In this document: positions 42,000 through 50,331 of the stretch, piece after piece
How the letters are laid out: each line of letters opens with the position of its first letter
Position numbering within the stretch: position 1 is the stretch's first letter
Source of the DNA: Actinomycetes bacterium
GTDB lineage: Bacteria > Actinomycetota > Acidimicrobiia > Acidimicrobiales > RAAP-2
Reading direction: 5' to 3'
DNA length: 64,000 nucleotides
NCBI GenBank assembly: GCA_021791145.1
Contig: JAJYXE010000046.1
Span: forward strand, 7,576-71,575
Translations under genes and position numbers: made by a program
The notes under the pieces: generated by a model
The model's input: the letters and a program-made list of their open reading frames with translations, nothing else
Told to the model about the DNA's origin: nothing
Databases searched by the model: none

Positions 42000-43094
42000 T
42001 CAGCGCTCGCCGGAGGCGAAGAACGTGGCCTGGAGGCGCGGCACTGCGGCCACCACGAGGGCTCCGTCGTGCAGCAGCGTCTCGAACGGCCCCACGAGCC
42101 CCGGGTCGAACAGCGACCCCGAGCCGTCCCGGAGCTGCTTGCACGCCTCTTCGGGCGATAGCGGCGCGCGATAAGGACGGAGCGCGGTGAGCGCCTCGAA
42201 GACGTCCACGATCGCGAGGATCCGGCCGTAAAAGGGGATGGAATCTCCGGCGAGCCCTTCGGGGTAGCCGGACCCGTCCCACCGCTCGTGGTGGGTCGCC
42301 ACCGCGTCTGCCAGCGTCTGCTGCTCGATGTCGGCCTCACGGATGAGGTCCGCGCCGAGCCTCGGGTGCTGGCGTATGACCTCCCATTCGCTCGGAGTGA
42401 GCGTACCGGGCTTCTGCAGGACCGGCTCGGGCACCGCAATCTTGCCGACGTCATGCAAGAGTCCTGCCCAGTACAGCGTGCGTCGCTCCTCCTCGTCGAG
42501 CCCGAGGGCGGCGCCGAGGCGGGACGCGTTGACGGCCACGCGCCGAGAGTGCCCGGCCGTGGTGGGGTCCCGGAGCTCGATCGCCTCGCTGATCAGGTGC
42601 AGCGTTCGCTGGTGGGTCGTCCTGATCTGCGTGGCCATCTCGCCGCTTTGGGAGGCGGCCTCCTGGAGAAGGAAGGTGCGAGCGCCAGCCAGCCAAGCCA
42701 GGCCTGCCGAGAGCACGGCGGTCAGCGCCCAGCTCGAGAGGGAAGGGTGGCTCCCGACGCGCCAGATCGGCGAGGAGGCGACCGCGACGACTGCGCTCGC
42801 GACGAGCCCTGCCCGCGCGCCCAGGAGCAGACCGGCACCCACCGCCGGGATGATCATGAGCTCGATGAGCGCGGGAACGGCTCCCCCGAAGAGCGTGATC
42901 ACGGTCCAGGTCGCCACCAACAGGGCGACGCTTCCCGTCACGGCTGCCACGTGCCGGCCCGACCTGTCCTTGCGCCCCGTCCGCCTCGCAGCGAGCCATA
43001 CGTCCCTCCACGTCCAGCCGATCCGGGGCTCGATGCGCGCGGGGGGAAGATCGAGCTCGATGACGCTTGCGCGTGTGAGGTCCCCATCCCGCAC
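42000..43094 (-). CDS. HD-GYP domain cyclic di-GMP phosphodiesterase
   Basis: Membrane protein of 364 residues. Four or five hydrophobic helices span about 50-145 (an MHYT/5TM-like sensor of unknown ligand), followed by the HD-GYP domain: RDPTTAGHSRRVA, the metal-binding His214-Asp215 in LLHDVGKIA, and the motif HHERWDGSGYP starting at His268. Such enzymes hydrolyse cyclic di-GMP. GTG 43094 is the first start in frame. It could oppose the GGDEF protein encoded 9 kb away. Confidence 0.9.
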   Translation of the reverse strand: MRDGDLTRASVIELDLPPARIEPRIGWTWRDVWLAARRTGRKDRSGRHVAAVTGSVALLVATWTVITLFGGAVPALIELMIIPAVGAGLLLGARAGLVASAVVAVASSPIWRVGSHPSLSSWALTAVLSAGLAWLAGARTFLLQEAASQSGEMATQIRTTHQRTLHLISEAIELRDPTTAGHSRRVAVNASRLGAALGLDEEERRTLYWAGLLHDVGKIAVPEPVLQKPGTLTPSEWEVIRQHPRLGADLIREADIEQQTLADAVATHHERWDGSGYPEGLAGDSIPFYGRILAIVDVFEALTALRPYRAPLSPEEACKQLRDGSGSLFDPGLVGPFETLLHDGALVVAAVPRLQATFFASGER

Positions 43095-43155
43095 TCAAGC
43101 GAGGATCGCTCGTAAAGCGAAAGAGTTGTAGAGGCGAAGGTCCCTTCCGGTCAGC

Positions 43156-43419
43156 TCATGGAGGTGTGGAGACGGACAGGCCGTCCAGGAGGTGTGCCGC
43201 CCGGTTGCGGTGGATGCCGAGGAGTGTCGCGACCGCTCGCCAGGTCCATCCCTGCGCGCGAAGCTCGCTCACGGCGTCCCTGCGGAGCCGCACGACCTCT
43301 GAGCGGCTGGTCTCCAGCGCTCTGAGCACGTCATGCGCCGCCTTCGCTCGGGCCGCGGCATCCTCGATCATTGCGATCGAGGAGAGCTCGACCCACCCCT
43401 GCGCTGCGCGGTGGCGCAT
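43156..43419 (-). CDS. Small helix-turn-helix protein
   Basis: Helical 87-residue protein. IEDAAARAKAAHDVLRALET followed by RRDAVSELRAQGWTWRAVAT and LLGIHRNRAAHLL matches a recurrent actinobacterial small DNA-binding pattern with a sigma-like HTH at the C-terminus. Start uncertain between ATG 43419 and ATG 43371. It lies 61 bp upstream of the HD-GYP gene on the same strand. Function unknown. Confidence 0.6.
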   Translation of the reverse strand: MRHRAAQGWVELSSIAMIEDAAARAKAAHDVLRALETSRSEVVRLRRDAVSELRAQGWTWRAVATLLGIHRNRAAHLLDGLSVSTPP

Positions 43420-43609
43420 ACGCCCGCCAGCCTTGTGACATCCGAGATGAAGTGGTAGGGACCAAGGTCTCCATTCCGTGGTCAGCGTCGAGGCTCAGCG
43501 GACGAGCCCTGCCGCACACAATCGATTGCGGTGACCGTTCCGAACGGCTCGGGAGCAGGCTGAGACGGCTGGCGTTGCGGGCGTCGGCTGCGGGCGTCGG
43601 TCGTCCCGG

Positions 43610-44275
43610 TCAGCCGCCGGCGGGATCCGGCGGGCGGTCGGACCGCTCTCGGAGTGCTCCCCAGTGCCCGTAGTGGAGCCGCATCGTGCCGGCAGGTGGG
43701 TGCAGGCGGAGCGATCCAGAGGGCGGGTCGGCGCCGTCGGGGTAGCCGAGCGCGACGGCGCCGAAGAGCCGCCAGCCGGCCGGGGCCCCGATGGCGCGGA
43801 GCACCTCGCCCTCCGCTCTGAAGTTGCCGAGGAAGCACGCGCCGAGCCCGGCCGACGTGGCCCCGAGGAGGAGCGTCATCACGCCGAACGCCGCGTCGGC
43901 GAACCAGTACGGCACGGGCCAGCGGGCGTCGGAGGTCCCGAGCCCGAGGTCCTGAGAGGAGCGCAGCTTGTCCGGCTCCGCGTAGCGCGCCACGTAGGCC
44001 GCGGGGGAGGCGAGGGAGAGCACCACGACCGGTGCGCGCGACAGCCCGGGCCAGCGGCGGGAGCCGGCGCGCCAGTGCGCAGTGGTCGCGGCAGACCAGT
44101 AGCGCGAGGTCTCGGCGCTCCCTTCGAGCACGACCCACGCCGTGCCGCGCGTGTTGCCTGCGCTGGGCGCTCGCAGCGCGCCCGCAAGCAGTTGGTCGAG
44201 CGCGCCGGGGGGAAGGGGTCGCGTCGAGAAGCTGCGGACCATCCGTCGAGCCCGCGCGGCGTCGCCTACGTCCAT
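43610..44275 (-). CDS. Nitroreductase-family flavoprotein
   Basis: FMN-dependent oxidoreductase of 221 residues. ARRMVRSFSTRPLPPGALDQ and LRAPSAGNTRGTAWVVLEG are the FMN-phosphate-binding N-terminal motifs; FGVMTLLLGATSAGLGACFLGNFR is the central helix and GYPDG the end of the core. Relatives reduce nitro compounds, quinones or F420-like substrates; the substrate is not evident here. ATG 44275 is used because it precedes the conserved arginines. It is divergent from the rhodanese-MoeB gene over 69 bp. Confidence 0.85.
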   Translation of the reverse strand: MDVGDAARARRMVRSFSTRPLPPGALDQLLAGALRAPSAGNTRGTAWVVLEGSAETSRYWSAATTAHWRAGSRRWPGLSRAPVVVLSLASPAAYVARYAEPDKLRSSQDLGLGTSDARWPVPYWFADAAFGVMTLLLGATSAGLGACFLGNFRAEGEVLRAIGAPAGWRLFGAVALGYPDGADPPSGSLRLHPPAGTMRLHYGHWGALRERSDRPPDPAGG

Positions 44276-44317
44276 GTGCCCAGTCTGGCGGGTTGGACGG
44301 GTGGTGTCTCCCAATTG

Positions 44318-44338
44318 TTGACCCCCCTGGTAGGGTAT
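44318..44338. promoter_or_regulatory. C-rich/G-rich inverted motif, possible CsoR/CstR-type operator
   Basis: The minus strand reads ATACCC-TACCAG-GGGGGT between two divergent genes, 7 bp before the MoeB-like start. The ACCC/GGGT symmetry recalls operators of CsoR-like repressors, which often control rhodanese genes. Symmetry is imperfect and no CsoR-type gene is in the window. Confidence 0.35.
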
Positions 44339-44344
44339 TGCCGC

Positions 44345-45502
44345 ATGACGACGCCTCGCGAGCTTCTGGCACAGGCAAAGGCCGCGATCGTCGAGGTCGA
44401 GCCCGAAGAGGCCGCCCGCCGGCTCGGGGCCGCCGTCTTCCTCGACGTCCGTGAGCCCGACGAGTACGAGCAGGGGGCGATCCCCGGGGCGGTCCACCTC
44501 CCGCGTGGGAACCTCGAGTTCAGCGTCGAGGGGAGGATCCCCGACAAGGAGCGCCAGCTCGTCGTCTACTGCGCGGGCGGCACCAGGTCGGCGTTCGCTG
44601 CCAAGACGCTCGTGGACCTCGGCTACCGCGACGTCGTCTCGCTGGTGGGCGGCTTCAACCGCTGGAAGGACGAGGGCCGTGACTGGGGCATTCCCCGGAC
44701 CCTTACGAGTGACCAGCGGAACCGCTACCATCGCCACCTCCTGCTTCCCGAGGTGGGGGAGCAGGGCCAGCAGACGCTCCTCGACTCCAAGGTGCTCCTG
44801 CTCGGCGCGGGCGGGCTCGGGTCACCGGCCGGCTTGTACCTGGCTGCGGCGGGCGTCGGGACGATCGGCATCGTCGACATGGACGTGGTCGACGAGTCGA
44901 ACCTCCAGCGCCAGATCCTGCACAACCTCGACCGCATCGGGGAGCGCAAGGTCGACTCGGCCAAGAAGACGCTCACGGCGCTCAACCCCGACGTCACGGT
45001 CGAGACCTTCGACGTGCGTCTCGGCGCCGACAACGTGCTCGACATCTTCGACGGGTACGACCTGGTGGTCGACGGCACCGACAATTTCCCGACCCGCTAC
45101 CTCGTGAACGACGCCTCGCTCTTGAAGCGGATCCCCGTCGTGCACGGCTCGATCTTCCGATTCGAGGGCCAGGTCACGGTGTTCGACCCCTACAACGGAC
45201 CGTGCTACCGCTGCCTCATCCCCGAGCCGCCCCCTGCAGAGCTCGCCCCCTCGTGCGCGGAGGCCGGCGTGCTCGGGGTTCTCCCCGGCATCGTGGGGAG
45301 CATCCAGGCGGTGGAAGCCATCAAGATGCTGCTCAGCCTGGGTGACCCGCTCGTCGGGCGCTTGCTCGCCTACGACGCGCTCGAAGAGACGTTTCGGACG
45401 TTCAAGCTGCGACGCGATCCCGAGTGCCCGGCCTGTGGGGAGCACGTGGGCGAGATCGTCATCGCCGACTACGACGAGCTCTGCATGCCGCACGCCCGCT
45501 GA
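44345..45502 (+). CDS. moeB: Rhodanese-MoeB fusion: sulfur-carrier adenylyl/sulfurtransferase
   Basis: E1-like enzyme of 385 residues that would activate the C-terminus of a small sulfur carrier (MoaD, ThiS or CysO type) and load sulfur. Residues 1-115 are a rhodanese domain with persulfide Cys76 (VVYCAGGTRSA). Residues about 125-385 are the ThiF/MoeB domain: GAGGLGSPAGLYLAAAGVG, DNFPTRYLVND, zinc cysteines in CYRC and CPACG, and Cys304 in SCAEAGVLG. The rhodanese is N-terminal, the reverse of mycobacterial MoeZ, but this order is known elsewhere. ATG 44345. No sulfur-carrier gene is adjacent. Confidence 0.92.
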   Translation: MTTPRELLAQAKAAIVEVEPEEAARRLGAAVFLDVREPDEYEQGAIPGAVHLPRGNLEFSVEGRIPDKERQLVVYCAGGTRSAFAAKTLVDLGYRDVVSLVGGFNRWKDEGRDWGIPRTLTSDQRNRYHRHLLLPEVGEQGQQTLLDSKVLLLGAGGLGSPAGLYLAAAGVGTIGIVDMDVVDESNLQRQILHNLDRIGERKVDSAKKTLTALNPDVTVETFDVRLGADNVLDIFDGYDLVVDGTDNFPTRYLVNDASLLKRIPVVHGSIFRFEGQVTVFDPYNGPCYRCLIPEPPPAELAPSCAEAGVLGVLPGIVGSIQAVEAIKMLLSLGDPLVGRLLAYDALEETFRTFKLRRDPECPACGEHVGEIVIADYDELCMPHAR

Positions 45503-45525
45503 CGGGCGGCGAGCGGCCGGGGGCT

Positions 45526-45568
45526 CCCGGATCAGGCCCGGATCAGCCCGGAGCAGGCTCGGAGCAGG
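45526..45568. repeat. Short tandem repeat after the MoeB-like gene
   Basis: Four degenerate 10-11-bp units: CCCGGATCAGG, CCCGGATCAG, CCCGGAGCAGG and CTCGGAGCAGG. Located 24 bp after the stop codon; no obvious terminator stem. Confidence 0.7.
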
Positions 45569-45681
45569 TGCTTGGAGCCGCGTGGCGGCCCGCTTCGTCC
45601 CTGGTCTTCGGGCCTCTTCTTCAGGCTCTCCACACCGAATTTCAACGCGATCCCAAGGTTCGCCTGAGACGATTCTTGGTG

Positions 45682-46299
45682 ATGACCCGGTCCCTCAGTG
45701 CGCCCGGCGCGCCGGAGACGCCCGGTCGCCGTCGTCTCTGGCTGGTCCGCCATGGTGAGACGGCCTGGAACGCGTCCGGGCTCGTCCAAGGCCAGCGCGA
45801 CCCGGGACTGACCTCCAAGGGACGTGCACAGGCGGGACGCTGTGCCCGGTCGCTCGTCGCCGGGCGCGAGGTCGAAGCGCTGTACTCGAGCGACCTCCGG
45901 CGCGCGCTCGAGACGGCAGCGCCTCTTGCTGAGGCGCTGGAGCTCCCCGTCCGGGTCGAGCCGGGCCTGCGAGAGCGTGCGCTCGGCGACGCGGAGGGCC
46001 TCCCGAGCGCGCTGCTCGGCCCGTCGAGCTCGGGTGTCGAGCTCGGACGCGTGGTCGACGCCGACGCGGCGCCGGAGGGCGGCGAGACGGTACGACAGCT
46101 CTACGAACGCGTAGCGCTGTGTGCGACGCGCCTCGTGGCGTCTCACCGAAAGGACGTCGTGCTCGTCTGCCACGGCGGGGTCGTGCGCGTCCTGCTCGCC
46201 TGGATCGACGGCGTGACGCCCGAGGAGATGACCTGGCCCGAGATCGACAACGGGGTGCCGATCGTGCGGAGCCTTCCCTCCGCACTGATCGGGGCCTGA
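45682..46299 (+). CDS. Histidine phosphatase (phosphoglycerate-mutase-like) protein
   Basis: Phosphatase of 205 residues. The nucleophilic His is in LWLVRHGETAWN, with phosphate-pocket residues QGQRDPGLTSKGRAQA, SSDLRRALETA and the second His in VLVCHGGVVRVLLAW. ATG 45682 (or GTG 45679). It ends 13 bp before the phosphosulfolactate synthase homologue and heads that operon; if the pathway is real it could be the phosphatase that removes the phosphate from phosphosulfolactate, a job done by the unrelated ComB in archaea. That role is inference. Confidence 0.88.
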   Translation: MTRSLSAPGAPETPGRRRLWLVRHGETAWNASGLVQGQRDPGLTSKGRAQAGRCARSLVAGREVEALYSSDLRRALETAAPLAEALELPVRVEPGLRERALGDAEGLPSALLGPSSSGVELGRVVDADAAPEGGETVRQLYERVALCATRLVASHRKDVVLVCHGGVVRVLLAWIDGVTPEEMTWPEIDNGVPIVRSLPSALIGA

Positions 46300-46312
46300 C
46301 CGAGGAGGGAAC

Positions 46313-47110
46313 ATGAACCCGACCACGCTCACGCTTCCACGACGCAGCGCAAAGCCGCGCGAGGTCGGACTGACGATGGTCGTGGACGGGGGTGTGCCCG
46401 TCGGTGCGTTGCGGGACATCACCGCCAGCGCGGGCGAGTACCTCGACTTCGTGAAGTTCGGCTGGGGGACCGCAGTCGTGACCCGGGAGCTCGGCGAGAA
46501 GATCGAGCTGCTCGAAGCCAACGACGTCGACTTCTACTTCGGAGGGACGCTGTTCGAGAAGTACGTCCTCCAGCGCCGGTTCGACGACTTCCGGAAGCTG
46601 TGCCATGAGTGGGGTTGCACGTTCGTGGAGGTGTCCAACGGGACGATCGAGCTGTCCAACCTCGAAAAGACCGGGTACGTCCGCAAGCTGGCGGACGAGT
46701 TCACCGTGATCTCCGAGGTGGGGTTCAAGGACGCCGACCGTTCGGACCGGCTCAGCCCCCGCCGCTGGATCGAGTTCGTCGAAGACGACCTCGCAGCAGG
46801 GGCCCAGCTCGTCACCCTCGAGGCGCGCGAGAGCGGGAGCTCGGGGATCTGCCACGCGGACGGCCAGCTGCGTGTGGGGCTCATCGAGGAGGTCGTGTGC
46901 GAGCTCCCGGTCGGCCGCCTGCTGTTCGAAGCCCCGACCACGGCCCTGCAGGCACACATGGTGCGCCGCGTCGGCCCGGACGTGAACCTCGGGAACGTCG
47001 CGCCCAACGGGCTCCTTGCGCTCGAGACGCTCAGGCTCGGGCTCCGTGCGGACACCCTGACCGAATTCGAGGGGCCGGGCGAGGGGCCGGGCGAGGGGCT
47101 GGAACGGTGA
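46313..47110 (+). CDS. comA: Phosphosulfolactate synthase (ComA) family protein
   Basis: The family adds sulfite to phosphoenolpyruvate to give phosphosulfolactate, first step of coenzyme M or sulfolactate formation. The 265-residue protein shows the barrel motifs DFVKFGWGTAVV, FYFGGTLFEKYV, VSNGTIELS, ISEVGFKDAD, VTLEARESGSSGI, and the C-terminal LLFEAPTTALQAHMV with NLGNVAP and LETLRLGLRADTL. These fit PF02679. Some members (for example heat-stress HSA32) may do something else, so the reaction is not certain. ATG 46313 has GAGGAGGG. The stop overlaps the VOC gene start (GTGA). Confidence 0.87.
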   Translation: MNPTTLTLPRRSAKPREVGLTMVVDGGVPVGALRDITASAGEYLDFVKFGWGTAVVTRELGEKIELLEANDVDFYFGGTLFEKYVLQRRFDDFRKLCHEWGCTFVEVSNGTIELSNLEKTGYVRKLADEFTVISEVGFKDADRSDRLSPRRWIEFVEDDLAAGAQLVTLEARESGSSGICHADGQLRVGLIEEVVCELPVGRLLFEAPTTALQAHMVRRVGPDVNLGNVAPNGLLALETLRLGLRADTLTEFEGPGEGPGEGLER

Positions 47111-47505
47111 AGGACCACGTGTTCCATCTCGCGATCCCGGTCCTCGACCTGGAGCTCGCACAGCGGTTCTACGTGACAGGCCTCGGCTGCAAGCTCGCCC
47201 GGACGTACCCGGACCGCATCACGCTCGACTTCTTCGGCGACCAGGTGGTCTGCCACCTGACGGAGCCTGAGCCCAGAGGCGGTCCCCTCTCGTTGTACCC
47301 GCGCCACTTCGGGATCACCTTTCGAAAGCGCAAAGATTTCGACCTCCTCTACCGCCTGGCACAGCTTCGCAAGATCCTCTTCTTTCGCGACGTCTCCACC
47401 CGCTTCGAGGGCACCGCCGAGGAGCACCACACCTTCGTGCTGCAGGACCCCTTCGAGAACCTGATCGAGTTCAAGCACTACCGAGATCCGAGGATGTCCT
47501 ACTGA
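47107..47505 (+). CDS. VOC (glyoxalase/dioxygenase-fold) protein
   Basis: Single-module vicinal-oxygen-chelate protein of 132 residues. HLAIPVLDLELAQRFYVTGL is the first beta-alpha-beta unit with candidate metal ligand His7. FGDQVVCHL, HHTFVLQDPFENLIEFKHY and the terminal Glu of LIEF supply the remaining likely ligands. The family includes isomerases, dioxygenases and resistance proteins. GTG 47107 overlaps the stop of the ComA-family gene, so its substrate is probably in the same pathway. Confidence 0.87.
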   Translation: MKDHVFHLAIPVLDLELAQRFYVTGLGCKLARTYPDRITLDFFGDQVVCHLTEPEPRGGPLSLYPRHFGITFRKRKDFDLLYRLAQLRKILFFRDVSTRFEGTAEEHHTFVLQDPFENLIEFKHYRDPRMSY

Positions 47506-47506
47506 G

Positions 47507-49054
47507 GTGACCTTCGCGGTCCGGTCACTCGAACGCACGCCGATCGCCCAGCGCGCGGGATTGCCAGACCTCATCTGGCTCCGCTCGCTTACGTCGTCGC
47601 GCCAGGTCTACCTCGAGCGGGCCGACGGGGGGCAGCGCGTCACCTATGGCGAGCTCTGCCGGGTGGCCGCGCGCTGGAGCGCGCTCCTCTTTGACCTCGA
47701 CGTCCGCCCCGGGGCGACGGTGGGGGTGGCGGTCGCCGAGCCGGTCGAGTTCGCCGCGGTCTTCCTGGGCGTGCTCGCGTCCGGGCGCACCGCGGCGCCT
47801 CTCGACCCCTCCGCCACCGACGCCGAGCTCACCAGCGCGTGCGCACGAAGCTCCCCTCGAGTTGTGGTCGCAGATCGTCGGGCACCCGAGGGGGTGCGGG
47901 CCGAGTGGCTCACGCTTCCTCCCGGTGCTTGCTTCCTCTCGGGCACACCGTGCGCCGCGCTGCGAACGCCGAGCCAGCATGCCGGTGGCGTCGTCCTCTC
48001 GACGTCCGGGACGACGGGCACGGCCAAGGTGATCCGGCTCGGCGAGGCACAGCTGCTCCACACCGCCCGAGCGGTCGCCGGGCACCTCGAGCTCTCGTCG
48101 CAAGACCGCGGTTTCAACCCGCTGCCGCTCTTCCACATCAACGCGGAGGTCGTCGGGCTGCTCGCGACGCTCGTCTCCGGCGCGACCCTCGTGCTCGACG
48201 ACCGATTCCATCGCCGAGGGTTCTGGGAGACCATGGCCCGCCGGCGCGTGACGTGGATCAATGCCGTGCCGGCGATCCTCGCGAGGCTCGCCGCCCTCGA
48301 GGGCACAGAGGACGTCCCCGAGGCAGTCCGGTTCGCCAGATCGGCGTCGGCGCCACTGCCCGTGCCGGTGCTCGAGCGCTTCGAGAAGACGACGGGGATC
48401 CCCATTGTCGAGACCTACGGGATGACCGAGGCTGCCAGTCAGATCACCGCCAACCCGCTGCACGGACCCCGGAAGTCCGGCTCGGCCGGGGTCGCCGTCG
48501 GCACCGAGGTCCGCGTGGTCGCCGGCGAGCGCGAGGTGCTCGGTCCCAACGAGGTCGGCCGCGTCGTGATCCGCGGGCCGAGCGTGATCGCCGCGTACGC
48601 CTCGCCGGGCTACGAGGACCGCGTCGACCGCGACGGATGGCTCGAGACGGGCGACCTCGGCTACCTGGACCCCGACGGCTACCTCTTCCTCGTCGGCCGG
48701 GCGGACGACGTGATCAACCGGGGGGGCGAGAAGATCTACCCCAAGGAGCTCGAGGACGTGGTGCTCTCGGAGCCGGACGTGACCTCCGCCGCGGTCGTGG
48801 GGTGGGACCACCAGGTCCTCGGCCGGGTCCCGGTCGCCTACCTGGTCGTCGAGGGAGTCCGCGGGCCGCAGGACGAAGCTCGGGCGGTGCGCGTCGTCAC
48901 CCGTGTCCACGCCCGGTGCGCGGAGGTGCTCTCACGTGCAAAGCGACCTGTTGCCTACCACGTCGTCGAACGGATGCCGCAGGGCGCGACGGGCAAGGTG
49001 CGCAGGAGCGCGCTGAGCGGTGTGCCTGCTGTCTATTCCCTGCTCGTGCGGTGA
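47507..49054 (+). CDS. Adenylate-forming acyl-CoA synthetase-like ligase
   Basis: ANL-superfamily enzyme of 515 residues that activates a carboxylate with ATP. P-loop LSTSGTTGTAKV near 165, FNPLPLFHINAEV, the core YGMTEAASQI near 305, the hinge GWLETGDLGYLDPDG, GRADDVINRGGEKIYPKELE, and the catalytic Lys in GATGKVRRSAL close to the end. The acid substrate is unknown; small hydroxy acids or oxalate-like acids are typical of close relatives. GTG 47507 begins 1 bp after the VOC stop. Its own stop overlaps the acyltransferase start (GTGA). Confidence 0.88.
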   Translation: MTFAVRSLERTPIAQRAGLPDLIWLRSLTSSRQVYLERADGGQRVTYGELCRVAARWSALLFDLDVRPGATVGVAVAEPVEFAAVFLGVLASGRTAAPLDPSATDAELTSACARSSPRVVVADRRAPEGVRAEWLTLPPGACFLSGTPCAALRTPSQHAGGVVLSTSGTTGTAKVIRLGEAQLLHTARAVAGHLELSSQDRGFNPLPLFHINAEVVGLLATLVSGATLVLDDRFHRRGFWETMARRRVTWINAVPAILARLAALEGTEDVPEAVRFARSASAPLPVPVLERFEKTTGIPIVETYGMTEAASQITANPLHGPRKSGSAGVAVGTEVRVVAGEREVLGPNEVGRVVIRGPSVIAAYASPGYEDRVDRDGWLETGDLGYLDPDGYLFLVGRADDVINRGGEKIYPKELEDVVLSEPDVTSAAVVGWDHQVLGRVPVAYLVVEGVRGPQDEARAVRVVTRVHARCAEVLSRAKRPVAYHVVERMPQGATGKVRRSALSGVPAVYSLLVR

Positions 49055-50274
49055 CGACGCGGCGCGCGAAGCCGCGGCTCGACCATGTCGACGCGATGCG
49101 CCCGGTCAAGCAGGCCGGGGTGGTGTCGACGCACACGCTCATCTTCTTCGCGCCGGGGGCGGCCATCTCGGTGGGAGGAGCGCTGATGCTGCTGCACGTC
49201 ACGCGCGAGGCGTTCCTCTTCATCTCGGCGTGCATGCTCACCTACGGCTACTCGGACCTGCAGACCATCGGCTACCGGTACTTCTACCGCCGGCGGTTCG
49301 TCTCCGTCGCCGTTCCCTACATGTGCTGGACGTTGGTCTACTTCGCCGTCTCCCTTCCCGGGTCGGGGCTCGGGCTGTCGAGCGGGCTCCAACACCTGGG
49401 ATTCCTGCTCGGGACCGGCTACTACCAGCTCTACTACCTCGTGGTCATCATGCAGTTCTACTTGCTGTACCCGGCGCTGTTCTGGCTCGTGCGCCGGTTC
49501 GCCGGCCATCCCCGCGCCGTCGTGGCCGTCGCGCTCGGCGTCCAGGTCCTCATGACGAGCCTCATGCACTGGGGGGTCCTTCCGCCGCACATGCGCGGCT
49601 ACTGGGCCACGAGGGAGATCACGTCCTATCTCTTCTACCTCGTCGCGGGCATGGTCGTCGCGATGAACCTCGACGCGGTGCACCGCTGGCTCCTTCGCAA
49701 CGGGTGGCGGGTCCTAGGGGCCACCGTGGTCGCGGCGGTCATCGCCGAGGCGTGGTACGTTGCGGCGCACGACCACCTCGCCTCGTGGCTCGGTTCGGGC
49801 ACGGATCCGCTCCAGCCGATCGTGATCCCGTTCAACATCGGTGCGATCGCCTGCGTCTATCTCTTCGGCGTGTGGCTCGTCCAACCCGGGCGTTCCCGCC
49901 GGATCCGGGCGATGGCCATGTCGGGATCGGACAACTCCTACACGGTCTACCTTGCGCAGATGCTCTTCGTGTACGCGCTGGCCGATCTCGGGTGGCGCTC
50001 GCTCGACCGCGTCGCGCCGTGGCCGCTCGTCGCGGTGGCGGGCGTCGCGATCATCTTCCTGTCGTGCGTGCTGATGGGGAGCCTCCTCGCGCGGACTCCC
50101 TTCTCGGTGGCGCTCACGGGTCGACGGCGCGAGAGATGGTCGACGTGGCTGCCACGAGAGTGGCGCAGGATCGACCAGGAGGAGCGACGCGACTCGACCG
50201 CGCCGATCGATCCGGATGCTGATCCTTTGAGGTCGTGGGCCGATGCCTCGCCCGCGGGGGCACGCAGCGTGTGA
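49051..50274 (+). CDS. Integral membrane acyltransferase (acyltransferase 3 family)
   Basis: Polytopic protein of 407 residues with about ten hydrophobic helices, for example ISVGGALMLLHVTREAFLFI, YQLYYLVVIMQFYLLYPALF and YTVYLAQMLFVYALADLGW. It matches the OafA/OPG-type family that moves acyl groups onto sugars or lipids across the membrane. The N-terminal KPRLDHVDAMRPVKQAGVVS and STHTLIFF contain the usual early His. GTG 49051 overlaps the ligase stop (GTGA); the longer upstream frame is a shadow. As last gene of the ComA-type operon it may transfer the activated product to an envelope component. Confidence 0.85.
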   Translation: MTTRRAKPRLDHVDAMRPVKQAGVVSTHTLIFFAPGAAISVGGALMLLHVTREAFLFISACMLTYGYSDLQTIGYRYFYRRRFVSVAVPYMCWTLVYFAVSLPGSGLGLSSGLQHLGFLLGTGYYQLYYLVVIMQFYLLYPALFWLVRRFAGHPRAVVAVALGVQVLMTSLMHWGVLPPHMRGYWATREITSYLFYLVAGMVVAMNLDAVHRWLLRNGWRVLGATVVAAVIAEAWYVAAHDHLASWLGSGTDPLQPIVIPFNIGAIACVYLFGVWLVQPGRSRRIRAMAMSGSDNSYTVYLAQMLFVYALADLGWRSLDRVAPWPLVAVAGVAIIFLSCVLMGSLLARTPFSVALTGRRRERWSTWLPREWRRIDQEERRDSTAPIDPDADPLRSWADASPAGARSV

Positions 50275-50331
50275 GCCCTGGGCGCCTCGCAGTGTGTGAG
50301 CCCGGGCGCCTCGCCGCCTAGCCTTGTCCAC

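Noticed and set aside
44345..45502. Novel domain swap relative to MoeZ
   Set aside because: An N-terminal rhodanese followed by a ThiF/MoeB domain is already known in other bacteria, so the order alone is not new.
47839..49050. Upstream extension that would fuse a large domain to the acyltransferase
   Set aside because: It is a shadow of the adenylate-forming ligase in another frame; the membrane protein starts at GTG 49051 with a GTGA overlap.
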